64,000 nt of DNA from Herpomyces periplanetae. Lineage: Eukaryota; Ascomycota; Laboulbeniomycetes; Herpomycetales; Herpomycetaceae. Numbering within the stretch: position 1 is the first letter of the stretch; each line of letters starts with the position of its first letter. The stretch is from positions 1-64,000 of the forward strand of contig WMKJ01000023.1 of assembly GCA_009733715.1 (NCBI GenBank), in the 5' to 3' direction. The notes under the pieces are model-generated. The model saw only the letters and a list, made by a program, of their open reading frames with translations, did no database searches and was not told the DNA's origin. Below, one piece after another: positions 1 to 11,334 of this stretch. The position numbers and the translations under genes were made by a program.

Positions 1-1142
1 GATATCAATAATGTTAACAGTAGTGAATCAAGGCAACAGTTTTCGACGTCTACGTCAACGACGAAAGAATCCACTTCGCATAGTGGTACCAAACCAAAAA
101 GGTACTGGAAACCAAGAACGTGTCGTATTTGCTTGGATACGGTAATGCCTACATTTCACCCTCCATCTGAACATTTACCTTCTTTTATGCGAGGTGAACC
201 TACCGTTACTTATGATTCTGAAGATGGCCGTTTAATTCGTCCTTGCAAGTGTCGAGGAACTTCCAAATACGTTCACGAAGAATGTTTGCGTAAGTGGCGT
301 CATGTCAATCCTAATTATGGCAAGCGTAATTATTGGGTTTGTCCCACATGCGGTTTTAACTACCGTTTAGAACGCATGCTTTGGGGCCGGATTCTCAGTA
401 GTAAAGGTAAGCTTCTGTACTTTGGTAAACTTTCCCATCATTTGCCGACCGTTTTACTTCTTTCGTCCTTGTGCCTTGCTAACTTAGCCGTTTCATATTA
501 GTGACACAGTTACTCTTGACAATCGCTTGCTTGATCCTTGCAGTTTTCATTCTTGGTTTTTTTGCTGATCCAGTAATAAATATGTATCTTGATCCTTACG
601 GTACACTGTCGCCTTTTTCTCATCGTTACAAGTATGTGGAAGACTTAATGAATAATTATGAAGATCCTGTTCCCTCATCGACGTGGAGTGAACATTTTAT
701 AAAGGGATTTGCATCATTGGGATTGCTGAGCTTTTTAAAAATGTTCATTACTTCACCGTGGCACTGGCTCAATTTCCGCGGATCGGGGTTTTCAACTGGT
801 CGTAGAAGAGGTGGACGTGATCGTTTGGCTAACATTAGCTGGACCGTTGTAATCATTGGCGTATTGACATTTCTCGTTGTAAGTGTATTATCATTTCGCT
901 TCTTATTATGGACTATTTTACGGTTTCTCTTTGTTAAACTTGACTGGTAAATTTGACGCTTCCTACGCTAATCCTGTAAGGCCATTTGGCGGGGAACGCG
1001 AGCATGGAGCCATCGGACGCTGAATAAAATGAGTGAACGTGTGATGGACGTTCAGTGTGATGACGGTGGAAGTGATGACGATGAGCAGGATGATGACCAC
1101 TATAACAATAGTGGGACATCATCAGCTCGTGAGACTAGCTAA
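1..1142 (+). CDS. RING-CH (RINGv) membrane E3 ubiquitin ligase, 5' partial
   Basis: The frame is open from base 1, so the start lies outside the window. Exons as read: 1-406, 502-946 and 1034-1142. A C4HC3 RING-CH finger is visible (CRIC, later CKCRGT, HEECLRKW and CPTC), the fold used by MARCH/Doa10-type E3 ligases to bind E2 enzymes. It is followed by a hydrophobic helix, the motif FADPVINMYLDPYG, and a second hydrophobic stretch. This order matches a fungal family of small two-helix RING-CH proteins presumed to sit in endomembranes; substrates are unknown. Intron 1 has GTAAGC, GCTAAC and TTAG. The last intron (donor GTAAAT, 87 nt) is less certain: without it translation stops at 950. Splicing adds an acidic Asp-rich tail beginning CERVMDV, which I favour because it stays in frame and looks like coding sequence. 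Confidence 0.82.
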
Positions 1143-2113
1143 TTCCCAGTTTTATCGTACTACAAGGCGACCCTTCGTCCTTCTCTTGGCCTCATCATAT
1201 TGAACATCTCGTTATTGCGCGTGTTGTTCGAATCAGACTGACTTACGCACTTCTTTGAGCTGTTTCGTGCTGCCCATTAGCTCAATGGTGCAATCTACAC
1301 TTACCGGCCAGTCTATGTGCGCAGAATAAACCGCGGTGTCGTAACTTGAACTACCGGTTACTTGCGTTTTGCGAAGTACGGCCAAATTCGATACGACGCT
1401 CATCTTTTCACACTAGCTTACCGGGTAATTCAATACCACAGGGTCTTTTGACGAGTGGGCGATATTTGGATTGTCTCATAATTACGGTGAATTACATACA
1501 TTTTAGCATGTTTTGGTCACACTGTGCTTTTGCCAAGCTCGATCTGTGTGCGATATTTATCACGCGTGGAGATTATCGTACATTTCGCGTACATGATGTT
1601 TTGCGATTATCGTGAGATGATATTCTTTATTGCACCACATGGGCACACGGCACCATGTACAAAATCATTTAGTTTACTGGTCCAACCTTTTGTGAGCATA
1701 CGCCCAGACAGGAGGTATGGGTTAGCGCTTAAAAAGATGTAGATCGATACGAAATAACAGGGCGATACGTACCATATCGATTAGGTGTGCGGGCGCAAGC
1801 AATGAACTAAAAGGGCAAATGTGCACTCCAATTGGCAAGATGTACGCATTCGAAGGGTGGGAAATTGATGTTGACATTCCGTTTGACGTTACAATAATGG
1901 TGTGAATGTAGACTGAAATCGGTAGGAAACAGGTAAATTTCAGATTCGTCCAGCGAGGCGAAAGGGGGGGGTGTAAATAAGATAAAAACTGACTTCGGAG
2001 CTGCGCAACACGAATTGGGGAATTAAAAGCATGTTGAGAGTTTGAAGGGCGCCCAAGAGATGGTAAGTGCGGATGATTTTGAATGCGTAGGCCGTAAAAT
2101 GTAGAAGAGAAAA
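1143..2113. other. intergenic, no gene seen
   Basis: This 971-base gap lies between the ends of two convergent genes. Open frames here are short and carry no recognisable motif. I see no tRNA, repeat or small intron-split gene. Confidence 0.5.
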
Positions 2114-3187
2114 TCAAGCGGGCTGTTCGTAAGATCGTCTAACGATACGAGAAAATTCTGAATGGCAAAAAGAAAGAAGGCGAGCACAAGTTGCAGGCAT
2201 AAGTTAGCAAGGTAAAATGCGAAAAAGTAGAAAAACACATACGCTGAAACTTGACATTTTCACTGATCAAAACGGATTTGGCTTCATTTTCTTTGGTGAG
2301 AGGAATTCGTACGAGAGATAGTTTCCCTGTGCTAGGGCACATATGGATGGACCATCCGCAGACTTCAGTAATGAATTCATCAAAGGCAGCATCTCGAACG
2401 TTCACCCAAGATTCAAGAATGTGGCGATCAATTTCTCGGTAACATTGACTAACAGCGACAACAATACGCATGCGTATAATGTTTTCAAATCCAAAGATTG
2501 GAGCAACGAGATCAGCGCTGACGGGGTCTGTAGCGAGGGCTTTCCAAAATTCGGCGTATTTGGCAGAGGAGAGTAAGGTGTACAATTTACAAAGTTTTTG
2601 CACAGCGTAACTAAACGGGATATTTCCCGCAACAGGGTTGTTTGACGAGGCAGTTAAACCGACTTTAGAGCTAGGCATAAGTATGTGGGGTGGTAGCAGT
2701 GAAAGACATAAGCTAAAGTCAGGATCTAAAAAAACCGTAAGTGCTTTAACGAGTATATTAGTGATGATGTACTCTTTTAGAAGAGCGGGATTGAACTGAT
2801 AACTATTCGAAGAGATAGGGGAAAGATCGTTAGTAAAAAAGAAAATAAGAGATATACAGGAATGCAAATTTACAAAAGAAGTGTATCAGATAGAGCTAAT
2901 ATAATTGTATGATCAACATTAAAATATTTGTAGGATTCAGTACAATATTGTGGTTGAGATTCTTTTCATCACCTAACAACATCATTATGAGAGGCAACGT
3001 AGAAGGGCGAAGCTTACAGTTTAAGTAGAGCGAGATTAGCAACACAATCGTAAGTTTGCTGTTCACATTGTTGCAAAACGTAATCCTGAAAGATGACAGT
3101 AGATTCAGGATTATAACGTTCAAGACAATTGAGCAACTGTTCGATATGTTCCGGACGATCCGGAGCGTAGTGGAAAGGGATAGTCAT
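2114..3187 (-). CDS. Translation initiation factor eIF3 subunit K
   Basis: Three exons, 3187-3018, 2802-2243 and 2157-2114, encode 257 residues. eIF3k is a non-core subunit of the eIF3 scaffold that joins the 40S subunit in the cytosol, paired with eIF3l. Exon 1 ends NLALLKL and exon 2 begins YQFNPALL, which reproduces the conserved LAVLKLYQFNP junction of the family. [22 protein letters not shown] and the CGWS motif of the C-terminal PCI/winged-helix half are also present. Donors are GTAAGC and GTATGT; the second intron holds GCTAAC. The protein is about 40 residues longer than the human one, mostly a Ser/Pro/Asn insertion around residues 90-115. Budding and fission yeast lack this subunit, which is useful for placing the organism. 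Confidence 0.9.
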
Positions 3188-4098
3188 GGAAAATTAAGGA
3201 AAAAAGCAGAGCTGACGTTTTGTAAGAACCCTTAAATCAAGAAACCAAATTATCCCGCAGTACAAAATACACTGACAGTCTGCCTTGCCAAAAATAACGA
3301 CGGGAGAAATTTAAAAGAAGAATTTTGCCGAAAGGAAGTTTCACGATCCACTCCCCATTTAAGCGCGTCTACCAACGCACGACGCAGCAGTGCAGCACCG
3401 CCACATGGTATTTGTCAGCGGCTCGCTTAAGTGCACCGCCACGATAGCGGATGGAAATTTTGCGGAGGAAGCGAAATGGGCGGCGGACGATTTAGGGCAA
3501 GTTTTAAGAATTGGAAAGATTTACTGAAGAATTTTACGCAAACATTTCCGGGGTTACTTTATGAGAGTTGACAGAGGATTGTTTTCCGGGGATTTGCACA
3601 CGGATTGCCTGATGAGTGGGGTGCTTTGTCGGAATCGAGATGGGAGTTATGGTAGTTGAAACAGTTGAATATACTAAATATTGAGGATTTTACATGCATG
3701 ATACAATTTTAGAGTCAACATTGGAATTCCATCGCTAAAGATTTAAATTTATCGGGTAAAAGAGGAAGTGTTAACTTAAGAGCATAGACTGTTACGAAAG
3801 TGAATTGTTTTTTCACGATTTATCGAATACTTGTGATATTAAAGAGTGTAAAGCGCGTGTGTGCGAATATTCGCAAAAGTTACTAATTTACTGGGAATCT
3901 ACCTTTCATTGTGCTTATGTCTGGTAAATTGACAGGATCACGACAATTCTAATATTTGTATGAAACTTGAACGGGCTACAAATGATCCGTGAAATTTAAG
4001 AGAACATACAGCTTCATTACCCTTTGGCTTTTTATGCCTATATTTAACGTACATACGTGAATTTTGACCATACATTTAACCAGTTTTACACATCTAGT
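3188..4098. other. divergent promoter region of the eIF3k and KH-protein genes
   Basis: This 911-base region separates two divergently transcribed genes. It is AT-rich towards the KH gene and more GC-rich near the eIF3k start (about 3340-3480). I found no coding frame, RNA gene or obvious known site. Confidence 0.5.
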
Positions 4099-6288
4099 AT
4101 GTCAGGTCAAGTGGACATAACATCCATTCTAGCGGCTCTGGCTGCCCAACAACCTATCACTGCAAGTTCAATGCCAGTAACAGGAATGGAATCACCTTCA
4201 CATTTATCAACATCATCTCGTACATTATCGGGACCGGGGTCTATATCTACAGGATTTAACGGGGGTAATGGGACATTAAACATTTCGCCGCAAGTGATTT
4301 CACAACTTTTATCCCAAACATCTACCCAACAATCCCTTAGCCCAGGAAATATTAGTGCACTAACGGGTCAAATAAGTCAATTAAGTCAAAGTTTGGCTAT
4401 AAACGAACAATCATCAACGTCGGGTTTACCAGGTGTCTTTCCCGCAAACAACGGCATCGCACTAACTTGCTCTAATAACTATGTGGACTTGAGTGGAATT
4501 AAACCTATTAGCTCAGGCTCTGTATCAATATCAGATGTTGTATCCAAGGGTAAAAACTCGACGAGTAAGCTATCTTCGAGTGTATACAATTCGGAAAAAT
4601 CATGCGGTAAGATTTAAAATTTAAAGTAAAGTTTACCATTTCAATTTACCGGTGAATAGTGAAAGTGATAGGTTTAAATTTCTAATTATAATCATATACT
4701 TGAGCGCCGTGTTGTTAAACGTACTAGTTAATTGTACCTTTACTATACGCTAAACTTGATTCACTCTAATTTATTTAACATGGCATGATAGATGAAAGGT
4801 CTAGATCCTATTATCGTACGGGTGATGGACGTAGTCGATCCCCGGATCGACGCTCTCGGGAATCATATAATGCCTATAAAGATGAAAAACGTCGTGGAGG
4901 AAGCGTACGTCGAGACAGATCCAAATCTCCAAGGGGAGCTCGAGCGTATTCTCCCTCTCGAAAGGATGTATCTGAATACTCTCCCTCTCATGATTATGAG
5001 GCAATTAGCGTTGATTCTAACCATGTTGGACCCATTATTGGTCGACAAGGGGAAAATCTTCGAAAAGTTGAACGAGAAACTGGCGCGCGAATCCAATTTT
5101 TGCCCAGTACGGACTACTCGGGATCACAGAGGTTATGCAAGATATTCGGTAGTGGAAGGCAACGAGCCGAAGCAAGAAGAGAAATATTTCGGTTAATCGA
5201 AGAAAATAGCAATAACTTTTCAATTAAAGATTTTGCATCTCGAAATATCAGTCGCTTTTTACGTCGGGATCCCACCCGTGAAGTTGATGGAGCTGAACGA
5301 ATAGTCGTTCCTGATCGTACCGTAGGATTGATTATTGGCCGTAAGGGTGAAACAATTCGTGACCTACAAGACAAGAGTGGATGTTTAGTTAACATTGTCA
5401 GTGAAGATTTATCTGTTAATGGATTAAGACCGGTTAATTTGATAGGATCAAAGCGCTCTCAAGAAATCGCCAAAGACTTAATCATGCAGATTGTTGAAAC
5501 GGATACGAGAAATTCATCTACATCATCATCATCATCCCTCTCAGCTACTAATGTTGCAACTATACCCGTTGGCAGTTCCGGTTCATTGCCATTGATAACT
5601 TGCGCAAATCCCAAGCCCGGTGAGGATTATTTGGTGGGAATTTCTTCTGGAGAAGACGACAAGTATACTGAGAGTATCCTAATTCCTTGTGATTCCGTTG
5701 GAATGATCATTGGACGAGGTGGCGATTCCATCAAAGAGCTTCAAAATTCAACCAATTGCAAAATTAAAGTCTGCCACACTACTATTAAAGATGGATTAGA
5801 CGAGCAAAGAAACGTGAACCTGACGGGTAGTAAACTTGCCATCATGAATGCTAAAAGCGCCATCCTCGAGAAAGTTGAATTATCCGTACGTTTTCCCTTC
5901 TCTATTTTGCTATTTTGTTTCTTATCTTACCTGAATACTTGAACCGCTAAACCCTTTTCCTTAGCAGCGTGATAAATTGCTTGATCGCAACCGAACGTCT
6001 CGTTCATTGACCCTTGTTAACGATTATTATCCTACTTCCATGTCTAGTTCTAATCCCTCTTCAACTCAAACTTACGACAATGCGTGCACCCCAGTTTCAT
6101 CTTCTTTATCCCTGCCAACCATGCCATCTTCTATGTCTGCTGCTACAACTTTGTGTTCGCTACCCACTGCAATGAACAATGATGAAATGTATCCTTATTC
6201 TAGCTATGGCGATTATTGGAATTATGTCGCAGCCTGGTCCTCTGCGTATCAGCAACAGCAACAGCAACAGCAGCAACAACAGTTTTGA
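4099..6288 (+). CDS. Three-KH-domain RNA-binding protein (FUBP/KSRP-like)
   Basis: Exons 4099-4606, 4792-5885 and 5965-6288 give 641 residues. The first ATG in frame starts MSGQVDITSILAALAAQQ, an N-terminus typical of fungal KH proteins. A Ser/Thr/Asn-rich region and an RS-like stretch (about residues 170-235) follow, then three KH domains with GXXG loops: IIGRQGEN (about 251-258), LIIGRKGE (about 349-357) and MIIGRGGD (about 465-475). The tail is Ser-rich and ends in 11 glutamines and Phe. Such proteins bind single-stranded RNA or DNA and act in splicing, mRNA stability or transcription; the exact role cannot be read from sequence. Intron 1 joins G to AT to make Asp. The last acceptor is TTAGCAG, so the exon may begin at 5965 or 5968. 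Confidence 0.88.
6250..6282 (+). repeat. CAG/CAA trinucleotide run encoding 11 Gln
   Basis: The mixed CAG and CAA codons form an in-frame polyglutamine tract just before the stop codon of the KH protein. Its length is likely to vary between strains. Confidence 0.9.
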
Positions 6289-6569
6289 TCATAAAAAGTA
6301 CCCGCCCATCCGTTATACCCATTACCAGGGATAGTTTAGTGAAACACTCTTCCCTCGCAAGAAATACGTTTCTTCTATCACTTCATATTTTCAAATCCCA
6401 ATCGTCATCACCCTCATCGGCGTTTTTCTTAAATGTTTCCTTTAAAATGTATCATGTAGGTCAAATTTCGTGTATTTTGATCATACTTATGCAATTCTAC
6501 CGTAAAATTAACTTTGTTCGGCACATATAACCTTGATTTCGTTTCGAATTACAATCCTTCGCAACAATA

Positions 6570-7250
6570 CTAGTTAATTCCGTTAATATCACTTGGCCTC
6601 TCCCATGATCCTACATCTCGTAAGGGAAGTTCACTCATATTTGATGAATTTGGCGCGCATAACTTATTCGCATCAACGTGATATTGCACATGCTTTACTA
6701 TTCCTTCATTCCCATTCATTGATTCATGCTTTGGCGTTGTCGAATTCTGCGTAGCCTGCTGTTTACCAAACCGCTTTTTTCCTGGTGATGAATCTGGCTC
6801 TCGTCCTGAAAATTTTCCTTTCTGTGAACCTTGTACTTGCGAATTGCGCGGTATTCCACTTAGTGCTTGCAGTACCTTGACCGAACGATACCTTATTTTA
6901 CCGCTATTTGGTCGACCACCTTTCTGTTCATCTAATCCTCATCTCCTTCGTTAACATTTACCATTCATAACTCCATACTTATACACTTATCGTATAAATA
7001 TTCCGTATCAGTCCAACTTCAAACTTCATAGCATACCATTTCGTACAAATTTTTCATCTCTTCCACTTTCATTATGCCCAACTTCTGCCCCACCATCACG
7101 AGTATGCAGGGCTTTAATTCGACCTTTGTTATCCCTTCGCCCGATTCCCGTGCAAAATCTTCCAAGCATACTTCCACTTTTCACTATGTCTCTTCCAATT
7201 AATCCATAGGCAGAGTGAAATATCGCCCTCCCACCTCTAACATACTCCAT
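6570..7250 (-). CDS. Unrecognised basic protein, two exons
   Basis: Exons 7250-7037 and 6931-6570 give 191 residues. The intron has donor GTATGC, a GTTAAC branch-like site and acceptor GGATTAG, and the join keeps the frame (G plus AT gives Asp). An in-frame TAA lies just upstream of the ATG. The protein is rich in Gly, Arg, Lys and Asn, with no membrane segment, signal peptide or motif I recognise; a short patch KIRYRSVKVLQALSGIPR looks structured. It is convergent with the KH gene and divergent from cyclin H, sharing a promoter of about 290 bp. The long stop-free second exon and the clean intron support a real gene, but homology is not established. Confidence 0.5.
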
Positions 7251-7340
7251 GTTTTATTACCAATATTCGCTTTTTCATATTCCTTAATTTTCCTCGTCTT
7301 TTTCTCTTCCTTCGCGCCTTTCTCCGCGCGTTTTCGCGCA

Positions 7341-7348
7341 TCACGTGA
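7341..7348 (+). promoter_or_regulatory. TCACGTGA palindrome upstream of cyclin H
   Basis: Perfect 8-bp palindrome 197 bp before the cyclin H start codon and about 90 bp before the start of the divergent 191-residue gene. It matches the Cbf1/bHLH E-box core CACGTG and belongs to a motif repeated across the window. Confidence 0.55.
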
Positions 7349-7544
7349 CCCATTTAAAGATTTTCCGCGTTTGGCGTCGCGAAAGTTGGGAAAAGAGAAA
7401 AAGGTTAATAGTGATGAAAGTGGATTATCGTATGGCGGTTATTTGAGTTATCTTGAATTCATGCCTGCGTAAATTGACATCTAAATCTGCTAGTCTGACG
7501 TGAATATTTTTCTGCTCAATTTATTATTTAACGCGCTGGACATA

Positions 7545-8804
7545 ATGTTAGAAGATGACATTTATAAAACTTCTACACAGTTTCGCTTCTGGTCTTTTAC
7601 ACCGGAAAAATTACTGGCTTTGCGTACAGCTACCAATAAACTTGCCATACGACGAGTTCGAACTGCTTTACGCGAAAAGTTCCTTGAATCAAGTACCAAA
7701 TATCAAAACCCCATCGCCGAACCATCAAAAGATTCAGGAGAAACGGCAAAACCTAAGATCGTCGACCCTGAAACCATCGATTATCTTACTCTGGGTGAAG
7801 AGCTTAAACTAGTTGAGTTTTACTGCTTACAGTGTATTCGGCTGGGTAAACCGTTCAATTTTCCTATTAATGTTGTTGCAACGGCCATTCAATTCATCAA
7901 ACGTTTCTACCTGACAAATTCTCCCATGACCTATCATCCCAAGCAGATAATGCCTTCGGCACTCTTTCTTGCCAGTAAAACGGAAAATCACTATTTATCC
8001 CTGCGAGATTATTCCTCGGGGCTACGCAAGGCCAACTTGAAAAAAGTTTCGCCAAGTGAAATTTTAGCTCCCGAGTTCCTCATATCTCAATCTTTACGCT
8101 TCACTTTTGATATTCGACATCCTCATCGTGCCTTGAAAGGTGTATACCTAGAAATTTCTGCTTGCATGAAGGGTGAAGCTACTCCACTTCCTGCTGATAC
8201 TCGTTCATCCACGGATTTACAACGTCAATTATTTACCCTTCCAAAAATTGTAAACGGCTCCCCCACCAATTATAATGCCACTACTTTTCAAGGTCGTCTT
8301 AATCAAGCTTACGCTCGTGCTAAGGAAACTTTGCAATCATCTGCCATATTAACCGATGCTTATTTTCTCTATACTCCTCCCCAAATCTGTTTTTCCGCTC
8401 TTTTACTCGCCGATGAACCCCTCACTCTCTTTTATCTTTCTACTAAACTATTACCCAGTCCTTCCTCTCTTCCCAATTGCCCCTCTTTTAACAATGTCCT
8501 CGCCACCATTCGCGCCTGCGCTTCTCTTCTTCAAGCAGGTCCGGTCTCTTTATTCGATTCACGAGATGAGCTTATCCGTATTGATAAAAAGCTTTACCAT
8601 TGTCGCAACCCTGATAAAATTGATCTTATAAAACGTCCTCCCCTAAATCCTGTCCATCCCCCCTCCTCTGTTTCCCTTGAAAGTCCAGCTAAAAAGCAAA
8701 AGTTATCCCATCACTCAGCTGCGCTTTCTGATCCAAATGATTTGTTCCCTCATGACATAGTTAAAAATGCTTCTGCACCAACCCATTCAATCCAAAAAAC
8801 TTAA
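7545..8804 (+). CDS. CCL1: Cyclin H, TFIIH/CAK cyclin subunit
   Basis: A single exon of 419 residues; I chose the ATG giving MLEDDIYKTSTQFRFWSF because cyclin H proteins begin with this YxxSxQxxxWxF segment. Two cyclin folds follow. In the first, IQFIKRFYLTNSPMTYHPK corresponds to the human CMYFKRFYLNNSVMEYHPR and ALFLASKTEN to AFLACKVDE. Cyclin H activates the CDK7/Kin28 kinase in TFIIH, phosphorylating the RNA polymerase II C-terminal domain in the nucleus, and in some fungi also activates cell-cycle CDKs. The C-terminal 60 residues are Pro/Ser/Lys-rich and probably disordered. A TCACGTGA site lies 197 bp upstream. Confidence 0.93.
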   Translation: MLEDDIYKTSTQFRFWSFTPEKLLALRTATNKLAIRRVRTALREKFLESSTKYQNPIAEPSKDSGETAKPKIVDPETIDYLTLGEELKLVEFYCLQCIRLGKPFNFPINVVATAIQFIKRFYLTNSPMTYHPKQIMPSALFLASKTENHYLSLRDYSSGLRKANLKKVSPSEILAPEFLISQSLRFTFDIRHPHRALKGVYLEISACMKGEATPLPADTRSSTDLQRQLFTLPKIVNGSPTNYNATTFQGRLNQAYARAKETLQSSAILTDAYFLYTPPQICFSALLLADEPLTLFYLSTKLLPSPSSLPNCPSFNNVLATIRACASLLQAGPVSLFDSRDELIRIDKKLYHCRNPDKIDLIKRPPLNPVHPPSSVSLESPAKKQKLSHHSAALSDPNDLFPHDIVKNASAPTHSIQKT

Positions 8805-8871
8805 CCACAACTCCCTTTTCACTGCCAATTGCCAGCCAATGTTGACGGCCGCTTCCTTCCCAGGGACGGGG

Positions 8872-8877
8872 AAAAAA
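8872..8877 (-). terminator. RNA polymerase III terminator of tRNA-Lys
   Basis: Six A on the plus strand read as T6 on the transcribed strand, 23 bases beyond the tRNA 3' end. This is the standard oligo-T stop for polymerase III. Confidence 0.75.
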
Positions 8878-8900
8878 GCAGAGCCGAACCAGGACCCCAC

Positions 8901-8972
8901 GCCCCGTGTGGGACTCGAACCCACAACCTTGGGATTAAAAGTCCCACGCGCTAACCATTGTGCCAACGGGGC
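8901..8972 (-). tRNA. tRNA-Lys (anticodon UUU)
   Basis: The 72-nt reverse-strand sequence folds as a cloverleaf. The acceptor arms are GCCCCGT and ACGGGGC, the anticodon arm is TGGGA-CTTTTAA-TCCCA with TTT at the anticodon, and the T-arm is TGGGT-TCGAGTC-CCACA with a B box GGTTCGAGTCC. No intron is present and CCA is not encoded, as expected in eukaryotes. The D stem appears to hold one A-C mismatch. It sits between cyclin H and fumarase and is transcribed opposite to both. Confidence 0.96.
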
Positions 8973-9798
8973 TACCTTGGCATTCGCCACTGCGCCAATC
9001 GCCTCTGCCCTTAGCTCGGCGAGTCGTGGGAAATTAAATTCCTTATAGACTGCTTTAATCAACCCCTTGTTACTCGTTGCTTTTTAGCAAATTTTGAACT
9101 TTTAGACATACTATTTCCCTATGTCTCTTTTTTCCTTTCATCTACTTTACTCTACATTTGTTTTCTTATAAATAAATTCCAATTAACAATTTAAAGTTTA
9201 TCGTAAAGATTTACTTGAACTTATGTCCAATTGAATTTTATATCATGGGCAAAATTCGCGTGTGCAATACATAACATACTGTGCTTGCGAGTAACCCTAT
9301 AAAGATAAATTATACATCTACAGTTTTCACGGGCTTGTGTAAAGGTAAGGTCAAGAAAAACTTTTACATTTTGTCGTTTACAAATCTTATAAATTGTTGG
9401 CCTCAATGGTCTCTCATTCTACAAAATGCCATTGTTATTGCTTTCGACAAAAAAAATTCATCCTGACTCCATCGTCACCTTACTTGATTATATAAACCAT
9501 TGGAAAAATTAATTCATAACGGGTTAATTGCACTCGACACAATACCATAATCGCACGAATTTACGCCAGAGTTTATATTACACTTAAGTTTTAGAATTCT
9601 CTTGATTAGCACACCGTTAAATTTGAAGAATAAAGCTTTCCATATTTAATTTTTATTGGTTACGGAGCTTAGTTTAACACAATTAACATTATCCTCATTC
9701 GGTGTTAAATTTGTATTCTCACATTCCGTTCTAGTGAAAAGTTTTCACACCATCGTCCCAAGGAAAATATACTCTGATATTTCGGAGAATTGCTCATC
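8973..9798. other. intergenic region upstream of fumarase
   Basis: This AT-rich 826-base stretch holds the 5' flank of tRNA-Lys and the presumed fumarase promoter. No coding frame with recognisable content and no second RNA gene was seen. Confidence 0.5.
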
Positions 9799-11334
9799 AT
9801 GTCAAATCAACTAAATCACGCATTAAAGCGTTGCTCCTCCCTTCGTGCCCCCGCTCTAACTCGTTCATTCTCACGCGAACCACGCGATAGTTTCGCGGGT
9901 GCGGTATACCAAACCTATAGCACCAACCTAAAAAATTTCACGGCCAAACGAGTTGAAACTGATGCTTTTGGAGAAATAGCCGTCCCTGCCGATAAGTATT
10001 GGGGAGCACAAACTCAGCGTTCTCTCCAAAATTTCAACATTAATCAACCCGTGGATCGTATGCCTACTCCAATAATTCGTGCACTAGGCATACTAAAGGG
10101 AGCTGCTGCCGGCGTTAACGTCAAATATGGTCTTGATGCTAGCATTGGTGAGGCTATTCGCGAAGCTGCAGCTGAAGTCGCATCCCTAAAGCTAATCGAG
10201 CACTTCCCCCTCGTTGTATGGCAAACTGGCTCAGGTACACAAACGAATATGAACGCTAATGAAGTGATTTCTAATCGAGCCATTGAAATAATGGGTGGTC
10301 AAATGGGCACAAAAAAGCCCGTGCATCCCAACGATCATGTTAACATGTCGGCTTCATCTAACGATACATTCCCCACAGCCATGCACATTGCAGCTGTTTT
10401 AGAATTGGAAGAAAGATTATTACCTGCTCTGGCAAACCTTCGTGATCGTCTACGCGAAAAACAAGAATCGTTCAATCACATAATTAAAATTGGCCGAACT
10501 CACTTGCAAGATGCGACTCCATTAACTTTGGGTCAAGAATTTTCCGGTTACGTTCAACAATTGGATTTTGGAATTGATCGTGTTCGAAGTTCTTTGCCCA
10601 GGCTACTCATGCTTGCTCAAGGCGGTACTGCTGTCGGCACTGGAATTAATACCCATAAAGGTTTTGCTGAAGATATTGCTGCAGAAATTAGTAAAATGAC
10701 TGGTTATAATTTTATTACGGCTCCCAATAAATTCGAAGCACTAGCAGCTCATGATGCCATTGTAGAAGCGTCAAGTCAACTAAGCACATTAGCCGTTTCA
10801 TTGTATAAAATTGCTCAGGATATCAGGTATCTTGGTTGCGGACCGCGTTGTGGTATAGGCGAACTATTGCTACCAGAAAATGAACCCGGTTCCTCAATAA
10901 TGCCCGGCAAGGTCAATCCTACTCAATGTGAAGCATTAACGATGATATGTAGCCAAGTGTTCGGAAATCATTCCACCATAACCTTTGCTGGAAGCCAAGG
11001 TGCTTTTGAATTGAACGTTTTTAAGCCCGTTATGATATACAATCTTTTGCATAGTATACGATTGTTGGCAGACGGAATGAATAGTTTTGAGCAGCATTTG
11101 GTGAACGGAATTAAACCCGACGAAGGGCGCATTAAAGAGTTATTGAACAAAAGCTTGATGCTGGTTACGTGCTTAAATCCCATAATTGGCTACGATAAAG
11201 CGTCAAAAGTAGCTAAGAATGCTCATGCCAAAGGAATAACACTAAGGGAGAGTGCTTTAGAACTAGGTGTCATCACTGCTGAAGACTATGATCGCTACGT
11301 CCGCCCGGAACTCATGATTAAACCATCATCTTGA
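9799..11334 (+). CDS. FUM1: Fumarate hydratase class II, mitochondrial
   Basis: Uninterrupted frame of 511 residues from the ATG giving [20 protein letters not shown], an Arg/Ser-rich mitochondrial targeting presequence of about 45 residues; the mature enzyme starts near [20 protein letters not shown]-like sequence. The enzyme converts fumarate to L-malate in the TCA cycle. All class II signatures are visible: [48 protein letters not shown] and the family signature [11 protein letters not shown]. Length matches fungal orthologues. Fumarase is often dual-localised in fungi from a single transcript; nothing here decides that. It lies head to tail with IMP1. Confidence 0.98.
   Translation: MSNQLNHALKRCSSLRAPALTRSFSREPRDSFAGAVYQTYSTNLKNFTAKRVETDAFGEIAVPADKYWGAQTQRSLQNFNINQPVDRMPTPIIRALGILKGAAAGVNVKYGLDASIGEAIREAAAEVASLKLIEHFPLVVWQTGSGTQTNMNANEVISNRAIEIMGGQMGTKKPVHPNDHVNMSASSNDTFPTAMHIAAVLELEERLLPALANLRDRLREKQESFNHIIKIGRTHLQDATPLTLGQEFSGYVQQLDFGIDRVRSSLPRLLMLAQGGTAVGTGINTHKGFAEDIAAEISKMTGYNFITAPNKFEALAAHDAIVEASSQLSTLAVSLYKIAQDIRYLGCGPRCGIGELLLPENEPGSSIMPGKVNPTQCEALTMICSQVFGNHSTITFAGSQGAFELNVFKPVMIYNLLHSIRLLADGMNSFEQHLVNGIKPDEGRIKELLNKSLMLVTCLNPIIGYDKASKVAKNAHAKGITLRESALELGVITAEDYDRYVRPELMIKPSS

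Noticed and set aside
8787-9062. Open frames on both strands across the tRNA-Lys gene
   Set aside because: They run straight through a clear cloverleaf tRNA and have no protein similarity.
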